A DNA stretch of 53,283 nt from Bigelowiella natans CCMP2755 (Eukaryota > Cercozoa > Chlorarachniophyceae), in contig ADNK01002953.1 in the NCBI GenBank assembly GCA_000320545.1, positions 55,001 through 108,283 on the forward strand, given 5' to 3'. Positions 34,722-45,943 of this stretch are shown here, one piece after another (position 1 is the first letter of the stretch; each line of letters opens with the position of its first letter). The position numbers and the translations under genes are program-made. Under the pieces are notes generated by a model, which saw nothing but the letters and a program-made list of their open reading frames with translations, had not been told where the DNA came from and did not search any database.

Positions 34722-35498
34722 CAGCTTGACATTCTGCGGTGGATGTAGGCGCGATGCTCTGCTGTGGATTTTGCCATGTCATTTTCAACAAAGATTGTTT
34801 TCACAAAACACATGGGATGTGCCTGTGATTTTGCCATGTCACTCTAGCAATTCAGTTCAGCAGTAGGCCGTCAGTAGGCAAATTTTCATGTTGCGCATTT
34901 GTTCGCAGTTTTTGCCACTGATTGTTGATGGGGCAATGAAATGTGGGGCATGGCACATGGTTCTGCTGCGCATCTGTCTGGCATTTGTGTCTGGCATTCA
35001 TTTCTCACACATGGCTAGCGCAGACAGCACAGAAAGAAAGCGAGGTATCTGTGGAGGCTCCACATGAAAATGAGACTGCTGCATGCATGAAACGGATGTA
35101 ATGAACATGTTAATTTTTGTCAATTGTCATCCCTACGTAGCTATGCAAAGTTGCGGCTACTCTGCATGTGCGGAGCTCATGTTGTGCGTCATATGCAGTG
35201 CAAGTATGCCTGTCCGGTGCTGTTCATATCTCCACATCTCCTAGGCAAACTTGATGAACTAATTCGTCGAGATAATGGGAAAGAATCGATTCATTTTAGC
35301 CTAAATGTACACATGAGAAGAACAGTTGTTCGGAGTGTGAGTCACATTAATCCAGAGGTTCGATGATGCTGATGATGATGATGGCCAATGGGATGACGAC
35401 AATGATGACGACAATGATGATTAAATAAAGAGATGAAACATTTATCATATTATCTCTCCTCCACCCCACCCCCCCCCTTCCTGTTCCCATTTGAATAC
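34722..35498. other. Convergent intergenic region with dispersed motif
   Basis: Rich in GCATG, TGGCATTTG and GCTAGC words. A short direct repeat, GATTTTGCCATGTCA, occurs near 34767 and 34831. It also holds a dispersed-motif copy at 35089-35132. The last exon of the minus-strand gene should lie here; a candidate is the short open stretch ending near 35346, after a CATCAG acceptor. Confidence 0.5.
35089..35132 (+). repeat. Dispersed 3'-intergenic motif, copy 4
   Basis: Reads GAAACGGATG, TAATGAACA, GTTAATTTTTGTCAATTGTC, matching 19723-19774 in order and spacing. Confidence 0.6.
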
Positions 35499-36447
35499 CG
35501 TCTCGCGAGTTGGTTTTTCATTGATGCCGTGGAAAATGTAAGCGAAAGCTCCGAATGGATTACGATGGCCCCCAATCCGCTCGCCTGAAGATGAAAATGC
35601 AGGCGTTGTTGTCAATTAGCAGCGTGGTTTGAGAAGTCGCTCCCATCATTGGGCAGCAGCAGGAAAATTAATGGACCTCCCCCCTCGACGACATATAGCT
35701 CATCAGCCAAAAACGATACTGCGTCGGCTTAGTAGGGTGGCATGTTCATGACCACCTACTATACACTCTTCCTTCAGGCCATAAATTGTCCCTCCGGACT
35801 TGTTTGTAAGAAGGCTAGTACATAACTACTGTTACTGCTGCTACATATCCTCCTCCTCCTCCTCCTCCCCCTCCCCAGCTCTTACGGGGTTTAATCCAGC
35901 AGAAATACTTGCAGCCCTGCCTTTTCATATCAGGCCTTTGAGTTGGCTTCCTGTGGTGTGTAGGTTTGCAGTAGCGAGTATGGCCATACCCAGTGGTAGC
36001 AACACAGCAAGATATCAGCAGCAGTGCAGTGGTGAAGCAATGAAGGAAGTAGTGGTATGATTGATAACGACGACAGCGACGACGATGATGATGATGATGA
36101 TTGCTTTAGGTAGGATGGGGGAAAAACGCGAGAGTGCGGATACTCTTTGCTTTCGCGTACTAAAAGCAAAAACAGCTCATGTCCAGCTGCTGATGTTTCT
36201 GCTGTGCTCACATCACGTATATTTATCATCCTTCGGAGGTGAAGGAGAGGCAAGGGCTTCGATATGTATCATCATAGTCGTTGTAATTGTTATAGTCGTC
36301 ATCGTTGTCTCTGCTTTTGGTTTTTGATGACCATCGATCCTTGCGGCTCCGAATTTCTTCCTCGGGGAGTACATACGGTTGTGAAACTGGATGCGGCTTT
36401 TGATTTTCTGCACACACGCACACGCACACGCACTGTGTGTTTGTGTT

Positions 36448-36486
<39 letters not shown>

Positions 36487-36548
36487 GCGTGTAGAGGCTG
36501 GCAACATGCATATATCTCCTCTCTGCTTATCTATGCTGCATTACCACA

Positions 36549-36580
<32 letters not shown>

Positions 36581-36837
36581 AATGATGTTGTCAAGAACGA
36601 TGCGTGGATTAGGGGTTGATTGTCTTCTGGCAAAATCGATACGAAGAAATACTATCGTGCAGCAGTCATACAACTACTCAAATATGCATATTATTCAAAT
36701 ATGATGACGTGACGGCTCACCTGGTTATGGAAGAGATCGGAAGCATCAGTTGAGCTCAATGCGGATACAAGCATCGTCACGGCAATGACACGGCCCTAAT
36801 TCCACACCACCAACCACACATGCACACGTGCGCACGC

Positions 36838-36879
<42 letters not shown>

Positions 36880-38270
36880 TTGTGTCTACTCTGCATGTAT
36901 AGAGTAAATAAATTCACCGCTACATTTCCCCCTCCTCCTCCTTTATTCATCGGCGGCATGGAGACAAAATGCGGGAGGAAGTAGGAGATGGAGACATGGC
37001 AGTGTCGAGCAAGGAAAAGCAACGACGACGAGCAGCATCAGTTACAACGACAACGACCACCGCGAGGAGCAGCACCTTCCGGTCATAGTAGACAAATCCG
37101 CCGTTTTGGTATATGTGTGCGACCGCGACCGAGCTGACTCCTGCCAACACAACATGACAATTATTGGAAAAGGGAAGGGTATAGTTGTTTGTGCGAGCAT
37201 ATCCCCCCCTCCCCCCCCTCCCTTTTTTTCCTCCTCCTCCTCCGCGCGGAGGATACAAAACACTTCTCATTCGCACTCTATCCTGAAACGTCTCATCTTC
37301 TCTACGGCGTATTATGATGACCCTGCTGCACACTGTCCTCCATGCTTCGGAATCTGATGGGGTGTATATATATATACATATATCATCATCATCATGCCGA
37401 AGAGAGAAAAGGAGGTGAGCGTATTAGTTCAAGAATTGCCTCTCGAGTCTATCTCCACCGTAAACCACTCCCTTCCCCCCCCCCAACAAACAGAGAGCGT
37501 GTTCGCTCTGCCTGCCTGATAGCGCTGCTGACGATGATGGTGATGATAATGATGATGTTGTCCACACCTCTCCTTGAGGACAGTTGAAGGATAAATGAAG
37601 GCGAACGACGAGGCCTGATAGTAGCAATCATATATGATGATGATGCGAGATGATGGTACATGGAATGAACGATAGATATATCTATATATTCTCCCCCCCC
37701 CCTCCCCCTTTTTTCATTCTCTCTCTCTCTCTCCCTCTCTCTCTCTCTCTCCCTCCCCCTCCCCCTCCCCCTTCTTTGTTTGTACTTCCGCTGGTATCAA
37801 GGCCACTCGTCGCGAGGATACTGAGAAAATAGTGATAATGAAGGATCAACGAGTACTACTATTACTACTACTACTGCTGCTACTGCTGCTACTACTACTA
37901 CACCTATTATGGACAACGACGACCCTATGCTTAGCACATCATACAGTAGTAGTATTTGTACCATTGAAAGTCACAGGCGATTCCGGTGATAGCTGCAGGC
38001 GCAGATGACCTAGCCTCTTTTGCAAAACCTGGGAGGAGATGAATGGGGAGGGGAAGATCAGTTGCGGCGGGTAGGACAACACGGTGGAGAATGCGGTTAA
38101 CGAGCAGCATCAGGTAACGTAATACAGCTAAATAAGAGTCTGGAAGGGTTGGAAAATGGGGGGGGGGGGAAGCACAAAAGCAACAACGATATCAACAATA
38201 ACAATGCACAAAAGAAGCATAACGACAGTGACGGTAAACGTAACGATAACTACAACGATGCCAACAGCGA

Positions 38271-38306
<36 letters not shown>

Positions 38307-38366
38307 GTCATCGTCATCATCGTTATTATCTCACGGGGTCCGTTGCGGCGACTGTGATCTGATGGA

Positions 38367-38406
<40 letters not shown>

Positions 38407-38942
38407 TATACACGCCACATTATTCACGTCGCATAGGTCTGGTCGGCGGATATCCACATGCATAAGGAGAGAGAGAAGGGGGAAGGGGGGGGGAGAGAGA
38501 GAGAACCACTCCCCCCTCTCTTGCAGCTAATAACTCTTTCTGCTGGCGTTCTTTTCAGCTGGGTTCTACCTCGATTTCGCGCTTATCTTTGTCCACAATC
38601 CTCCACATACAGTTGTTGACCTGTTAGGTGGGTTAAGTGAATGGTGTGCGAGAAAGACAAAGATCGTGAGTGAGCTCCACCCGCAGTTTCGATATGCTAA
38701 ATGTGAAAGAGTGGGGGGGGAGGGGGGGGGGCGCGGCTGCAGTCATTTGTGTTGCTACCTCCGTGGGGAGAACTGACATTGGGCTCAAATAGTTAGGGAA
38801 CTGAGGAAGAGGAAGAAGAAGAAGAAGAAGAAGAAGAAGAAGAACAGTTGTTGTCATTACTATCATTATTATCTGTGTCAGCAGCGAGGCGAAGGCATGC
38901 ATGTCACACACTAAGCAAGCTTACACACACGGAGTGAGTATA

Positions 38943-38978
<36 letters not shown>

Positions 38979-39651
38979 CCATGTATAATAAATTAATATA
39001 ACACACTCACTAACACACACACACACACACGCGCGCGCGCACGCGCGCACACACATCACATACATATTCATTTTCAAGATGATAAATTGTTCCATGGCTG
39101 AAAAGATTTTCTACTCAATTGTTCGCCCTCCTCCTCCTCCTCTCCTCCCCCTCCCCCTCCCCTTCCTCTTCCTGCTACTGCTCACTCACTCACCATGTTG
39201 ATAGCGCTGGTATTGGCGGCATATTGCTGCACCCGCCCCCAGTTGCCAGACCGATCCACCACCTAAACCAACCCCGCCGCAGAGGAAGGGGAAGGGGGGG
39301 GGGGGGAGGGCAACAACGCAAAGCATGAGAGAAAAGGAGCAGCAGAAGAGAGGCAGCTTAAAAGAAGCCTCACATGAAACAGCAAATGTCAACCGGGCAA
39401 GCAGAATAACACATCAAATACTGCTATCACTACTACTGAAGATACGGTACATACTATCTGACGTCGCTGCTAGTGATACGCCCCCCCCCTCCCCCCACCC
39501 CTCCCCCCACCCCTTTCCCTCTTCCACCTACCTCAAATGAGCGCAGGGTCGGGGTCGTCGAGTTGTCAATCCGTGCGATGAAATCAACCTTGTGCGTCCG
39601 CCAGCAAAGATCACGCAATCAGGAGGGACGGCATATGTAGATGTTGTTGTT

Positions 39652-39691
<40 letters not shown>

Positions 39692-39981
39692 CGGCAGCAG
39701 AGGAAGGAAAAGAAGGAAAAGAAGGAAAAGAAGGGAAAGAAGGAAAAGGAGGAGGAGGAGGAGGAGGAGGAGGAGGAGGAGGCTGAAGATGCAAAAGATT
39801 CACACACATCTTATTATTATCACACATACGGTGTAGCCGCTGCTTTGACTTCTCGCTGCTACACACATACACACATACACACACACATACATACACACAT
39901 ACATACACACATACATACACATACACACCTACCTTGGAAGTGAGTTTGTTAAGGCTCTTTTCAGGTGCCTGATGATTCAGC

Positions 39982-40016
<35 letters not shown>

Positions 40017-40976
40017 TTTAGTACAACGGCGTGTTGGAAGAGGAACTCTGCATGTGCGTGCGTGATAAATACCCGAGAACACACTACACTTTAAAGCGGG
40101 GGAGGGGGTGGGGAAGGAAAGGGGTTAGAGGTGTTGGTTGTTGGCAGCGTCTCGGTACTACTTGTAAGGTCATCATCAAGTCTTTTTCGCTCACAAATCT
40201 TCCCGTTCTCTTCCCGCGCTCCTAAAGATTCGAATTAGAAGATATGTTATCGTCGTTGTGGTCACGGCCGGGGCGGTGGGAAATAACCATCACCCTCCCC
40301 TCACCTCCGCCAGGATTGATAGCAAGTCAGTAATGAGAAATACAGGGGAGAGGGAGAAATGCGGTTCTCTTATCAATAGCGTTGATGATGCGGAGCACCA
40401 CGATAGTAGTAGTATATTAGCTCTATCAGCACTCCTACTACGAGGCTGACATCTCTTCTTTCCTCTGAGCACATAGCAGCCTTGTATGTATGCATGTATG
40501 TATGTATGTATGTATATATGTATATCGTCGCTTCTGCTATCAGCAACATCGGATGATTTCTCTTCGATCACCGCTGTCTCTCATCATTACGACTCACCGC
40601 AATCCGATGGCGGACCACATCCTTTTCAGAGGGCAAGGAGGAGGAGGAGGAGGGGGGGGAGGAGGAGGGGGTGGGGGACATTCTGTTATCTTTCCTTTAC
40701 AAGACAGATTTATGAGAGGTTTCTATTAATAGTAGTAGTAGTAGTAGTAGTAGTAGTATAGAGCACCTCATCCGCGTATATGTAGAAGATCCCTATTTTG
40801 TACTGCGGGAAACGGGCTCGAATGCTATCAAAAACCTGTATCCGAAATTTGTTACATTCTCAAACACATATTATTTATTATTTTTCACATTCAGATAATG
40901 TTTACATATTCATTATTTTAAAATTTGATATAATACGCGCTGGTATTAAAAGAAGAAGCGCACTTGCGCGCGCGCG

Positions 40977-41014
<38 letters not shown>

Positions 41015-41605
41015 GTTAAATGAAGGAGAAAAGCTACAACAAATCTCTCCTCCCCACTACTATTACGACTGTTACTACCAAGGAAAACCAATCCCCATCC
41101 TTAAGACTGCCATCCACCTAAAACAACAACAACAACAGCAATAAAGCATAAAAGGCCAAACATCAATTCCCTCAGCGGGAACGAAAGTGGAGAGTAGAGA
41201 AGAGAACCTTGTCATCACCCCCCCAGCCCCCCCTCCCCCCCTCCCCCCCTCGCCTTCCCTGTTTGCTGTCGCAGATACTACAATAAAGACACAGATGACG
41301 GTCTCTCCTGATGATGGAGAAATAGGTAGCAGCAGCTTCTTATCCCCCCGCTCACCCAGATATTGCGACGTGAGCGTAACGCTACTTCCTGCGCGATTTC
41401 TTGGATGTACCCCGACTCCCTAGCAATATGATGATGGTGAAGTTTCGATATTAGGCTTCTTCGTCTTTTTCTTCTTCGTCTTCTTCTTTTTCTTCTTCTT
41501 CTTGTTTTGAAATAAGAGAGAAAGAAAGACGCGTTCCGTTACAAGGCTGATGCTGCTATAGGCTTGCGGCTAGTCGTGGTAATAGTTCTTCCTTCTTGTT
41601 TCTAT

Positions 41606-41648
<43 letters not shown>

Positions 41649-42074
41649 GAGGGGGGGGGGGGGAGTTCTATGTCTCCAAACGCACCTGTGTGTGAGGTTT
41701 CCTGCAGTAAACTTGTCCGCTTTCACGTAGCCATCCCACTCTGGCATGACCTGCCGATTTTCCAGAAGAATAAGAAGAATAAGAAGAATAAGGAAAAGAA
41801 TATGATGATGACGATTAAGTGAAGATGATGATAGAGATGAAGATGAAGAAGATTACGAAGAAAGAGACAAAACACGGGAGAGAACAAGGAATAAATAATA
41901 CACACATTCATGCCCATGGACCAGCATTATTACTTGACCCCCCCCCCCCCCCCCCCCCAATTCCATCCTCCCTTTCTCTTTCTAGATGTAGTTACACTCT
42001 TGAAGTGGTCGGGGTCGATTCGGACAACGCTCTCCAACGGGAAGTACCTTTGCCATGGTTTGCCAAGGGATTTG

Positions 42075-42111
<37 letters not shown>

Positions 42112-42136
42112 ATATAACATTTATATGTATAATATG

Positions 42137-42170
<34 letters not shown>

Positions 42171-45100
42171 ACATAATTCGGATAAGAATGTGCCATATCG
42201 GCAGCACGATCACAGACAAGAACCATATTGTCCACTTTCATAATTTTCGAGGAAAACAGCTGATGCTACCCGTGGGCGCTCATCCATCTCATCGTGTATC
42301 CTTTGCCTTGATATCGAAGCGGAAGGAAGCACGAAGAAGTGGGGGTAGGGGAGGGGGGGATTGCATAATCAAACAAATTGAGACGATTCCCACATCACGA
42401 TTAAATCACACATATCTGGTGATGATGATGATTGCTACACACTAATCGACGAAACATATATGTATGCATGTATTCTGTGCGGCACGTGTAGCAAGACGGA
42501 TACAGCCATGGGTATTATTAATAATAATAACAATAATAATAATAAAGAGGGCGAGGAAGCATAGAAGATGATACGGCAAGAATAACCTGCTCCCATTGCT
42601 CCGCAAGTGAAGATCTACCCAAATAGACACACCGCAGAGAGAATCAATCAATCTCACACACTACTACGAGGTAGCAATAGCTTAAGAAGGGAACATTCAC
42701 CAATGCGCTTTCATCAAATCAGTACCTACTCTTGTTAAAAAAACGAACGGAGATCACCGCTCTCCCCTCCCCCCTCTCCCGTCTAATATTGGTGAATTAC
42801 GATCCAAGGATTTTCCTGGATGGCGTCCCTCGACACGACGGTTTCAATGACCTGGAAATATCATCATCATCATTATCATCATCATCATCATCATCATCAT
42901 TTTCAAAGCAGCAGCAGACACATCAACACACGCTCGTTGTGCGAGAAGGGAGGAACTGAGGGCTGAAAGGAAGAGAAGGATGAGAAGAGAAATTGTGGAA
43001 AGAGCATGCGGGGGGCGGTGAGTGAGGGAGATGGAGTAATCGGTACATGGTCTTGCCAGATCTGCCTGGCCTGCAGGTATAATTACCAAATACAACACAC
43101 GCATAGTAGTAGTAGTAGTAGTAGTAGCTAAGAGGGATAACAGCAAAGACGAATCTGAGTGGGGGGGGGGGGGAGGGACCTATGGGAGCTTCCTCTACTA
43201 CAGGGAAGGAAGTGAGAAAATAAACATAATAATACCTTGGTGTAGTTTACATGGTACTTGTAATCGCGTGTCGCTCTGATGTCTTTGAATCTGCCGTGAA
43301 ACTGTAGAAAGAATAGAATTAGGAGGGGGAGGACGAAGGAACACCAATCCACACACACACACACACACACACACGAATAGTACATATTTTAGTAACTTTC
43401 TGTTGCATATATTCGTATCTGTATACAGTGAAACAGGAAAGACACTGAGGTGGTGGTGATGCGCTGATCTCCTCCACATTTCCTCCCTCTCCCTTCTGCG
43501 CAGCCTCTCATCATCAGAAGCATCACACATCTGCATCTTGCATCTTAACTTACATCTTTCAAGTCCTTGTTGGAGTAGTTATCGTTAGTTTTTTTCTACA
43601 GAGAAAAATCTCCTTCAGCGTGGGGCATATACGCGCTAGCGCGAAGCATGACTCCCCAACCCTCCCCCCCGAACTAATACATACCTAACTTCACACTTTA
43701 TAGTCGGGACATGCGCGCGCTCATCATGCTGTCATCGAAAAGAGGGGAGAGGAAGGGGAAATGGCGACGCAAATAAAGAGAGCAGCCGGCAAAATACAGC
43801 GCTAAGGCCAATTACAGCATTCCATCTGATCACAGTTATTTTATTTAGCCAGGGAGGGGGTGAAGAGAATGCTCACGGTATAGTCATAGCCTTCAGGGAC
43901 TTCGAAATCGTGGGCGAGGTGCTGCATCGCTGCCACTGCCATTAGCAGCCTCCCGTGCTACATGGTGGAATTTCATCGTGTTTCAAGGAGAGGCAGCGAA
44001 TGTTAATGATGATGATGAGGAGGAGGTGGTGGAGGAGGAGGAGGAGGAGAGTAAACAGGGGAGGAGGGGGAAATTAAGTTGAGAAGGAGCAAGGAGAGCA
44101 TCATGAAAACGGCAACAAGAGAGATGATGCTTGGTGGATAATTGACAGAATGCAGCTCAGTCACGTGGCAAGTGGTGGCATGTAAACCGAAGGACACTCA
44201 TTCACATTACCGATATGCTCATCTTGAATTCTGTGAAGGAGATATCTCCACTCCCATCCTTGTCCTGTTGAAGAAATAGTTGGGAGATAAGGGAGCAGCA
44301 GGGACCTTTGGCGCGCAGCAGTCGCCAACCCATTACCACTTGCTTCCCGCGGCAAAACACCCAAAGGTAGATGAAACAGCCAAAAATACAACTTACACAT
44401 TTTGAGAACACTCGCTTGTATTCGTCGTCGGCGAGCTGGATCTTTAGCGTTTCGCACGCGGTTTTGAACCTGGCACATGTCATACAAAAGCAGCAGCTGC
44501 AGGCTACGAAGCACGTCTACCACTCTGGAAATATGCGATGAAGAAGGGCGGGATGAGGGACAATCCAAAATTACGAGCAACCGTTGGTAGGTGATGAATT
44601 TCTTGCCATCTGAGAGCTGTCGTATAAATATGCACACACACGCACAAATGAACACGCTTAATTGAAGGGATTGGCGCGGCATTAACACGTATACATAGAA
44701 ACGAAGCTGCACTTTACACCAAAAAAATAATGAGCTCCGCACGCATTGCACGCTCTAGATTCATCGCGCCACATCACACCTTTCTAAAGAGATCGTGGAT
44801 ACTAATGTCGTTCCAAGCTCCTAAGGGAATCGCATCATCATCGTTATCATCATTATCATCATCATCATAATTCTCGTTGTGCGAAAGAGATCATGAGAAA
44901 GTAAGTTTCGCACCTTTATTTTCATTCTCCCAGATTTGCTGCACGATATCAATCCTTGATGCATAGGGGGTACAAGTGAGATCATTCGAAGCCATTCTGC
45001 AGGAATAACATCTGCAGAGCGCTGATACTCTCCGTTCTGCTAGACTCCCGATACATGTGCATTGTTTCGATCAAAAGAAGGCAACGTTTTCTATCATTTT

Positions 45101-45350
45101 CTGGCGTGCTGTTTTACACAGTTAAAAGTAAAACGTAGCACATGCTCGAATACCTCTCCGGAAGCACAATATCAGCGTCGTCGTCCTCCATCTCCCCATA
45201 TTTGTCCGGCTCCTCATCGCCGTCCTTATCGTCGTTCCCAAAGCGGAGATCTCGGGAGGGGGATCGTTTGAAGAGAAGCCTTACGGCCCTTATGGCGATG
45301 ACGCTAGCAAGAACCGCTGACAACCCATTGTTAGAAGCCCCGTCGGCCAT
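35499..45350 (-). CDS. EF-hand / Zeta-toxin-type kinase domain protein, 28 exons
   Basis: Eukaryotic member of the Zeta-toxin kinase domain family; bacterial relatives phosphorylate UDP-GlcNAc, but the substrate here is unknown. Exons (descending): 45154-45350, 44914-44996, 44780-44820, 44582-44616, 44397-44469, 44211-44264, 43877-43921, 43554-43595, 43236-43301, 43047-43070, 42801-42851, 42587-42614, 42270-42306, 41996-42047, 41686-41750, 41356-41419, 41079-41117, 40767-40835, 40162-40221, 39933-39968, 39532-39588, 38570-38620, 37962-38028, 37264-37353, 37076-37140, 36721-36795, 36332-36407, 35499-35584. All phases agree (576 codons); the last exon is not found. An N-terminal hydrophobic segment (about residues 8-27) and acidic linker precede an EF-hand pair with loop DKDGSGDISFTE. 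The Zeta fold spans about residues 220-405: Walker A split between exons 42587 and 42270, RIDPDHFK, HRESGYIQEIAQEVA, VDGSLKDGDW, YIYADE, and TGRFVSEKDL. Catalytic positions look intact. Confidence 0.9.
36843..36874. repeat. (AT)n microsatellite
   Basis: AT repeat in the intron downstream of exon 36721-36795, counted on the plus strand. Confidence 0.95.
39636..39784. repeat. Adjacent (TTG)n, (GGAAAAGAA)n and (GGA)n tracts
   Basis: About 55 bases of TTG, then four imperfect copies of a 10-base A/G unit, then about 36 bases of GGA, all inside one intron of the Zeta-domain gene. Confidence 0.95.
39843..40017. repeat. (ACATAC)n-type tract and (ATA)n tract flanking exon 39933-39968
   Basis: An imperfect CA/TACA array at 39861-39928 ends a few bases from the 36-base exon, and an AAT/ATA array at 39985-40017 follows it, so one tiny exon sits between two simple-sequence arrays. 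Confidence 0.9.
41608..41646. repeat. (GA)n microsatellite followed by poly-G
   Basis: GA repeat on the plus strand (CT on the coding strand), next to a G-rich run at 41646-41664, upstream of exon 41686-41750. Confidence 0.95.
42077..42170. repeat. Two (GT)n microsatellites
   Basis: GT arrays at 42077-42111 and 42138-42169 separated by about 26 AT-rich bases, in the intron between exons 42270 and 42047. Confidence 0.95.
42545..42770 (-). repeat. P-loop exon region, in-gene copy of the duplicated segment
   Basis: The 226-base segment that also occurs at 31722-31947. It contains functional exon 42587-42614 and flanking intron. Of the 18 differences, 11 are G (31.7 kb) to A (42.6 kb) and 3 are C to T, read on the plus strand. 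Confidence 0.85.
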
Positions 45351-45943
45351 CTTTGGTGTGTCTGTCCGACAGATTTTACGATAAGGATTTAGGAGAAATA
45401 GTTACGATGTATTACCGATACTATCCGAGCGTTCTCAGAGCAAACAAGTTGATATTATCATGACCGTCCCGAGTGGAGCAGAAAGAAAAATCATCAAGTC
45501 GTAGGTGGAAAACAGGGTGGCAGGGTGTCCGTCGTTCTCTTTTCGTGTGGGTGGCACCATCGCCGGTTATTGAAAACGCCCAAGTCGCAGAGGTGAAACC
45601 GTCCCCAAACCCGGATTCGAGTAGATCTACGAGTACAGATCTAAGATGCATAAACAAATTCAAAATACACGTCATTTTTCATCATGCGAGTTCCGTTTCG
45701 GTTACAACTTAACACCTAAAATTAGAATTTCGCAGCTACAGCTTCCTACGACAACCCCTCCAACGTCAATCACTCATTAGCTTCACCCGATGAATGGGTC
45801 TGGATTTGGACTAGATGATACATCTCCTCATCGCTTGCACTGGTAAGCTCATGTGTATGCCTCACGGCGATGTTGCATACACCCTGATGACCCACTTTAC
45901 TTGGTTTCCTTGGCTGTAAAATTGTATGCAGCTATAGTCGCAG
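45351..45943. other. Divergent intergenic region or 5' region of the surface-protein gene
   Basis: About 0.6 kb without microsatellites. The start codon and signal peptide of the downstream gene were not found. An ATG at 45791 opens 17 codons to a GTAAGC donor (exon 45791-45841) but its phase does not match the next exon. Other open frames (45473-45712 plus, 45421-45675 minus) overlap and are unsupported. Confidence 0.4.

Noticed and set aside
36437-36620. Plus-strand frames such as Val/Cys and Asp runs from GT and GAT repeats
   Set aside because: They are translations of microsatellites; the same pattern explains dozens of other frames with runs of H/T, I/Y, S/L, R/E or V/C.
37786-37820. 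A 35-base candidate exon in the Zeta-domain gene (encodes VSSRRVALIPAE in part)
   Set aside because: It has AG/GT borders, but including it puts the following exon 37264-37353 out of frame; skipping it joins 37962-38028 to 37264-37353 in phase.
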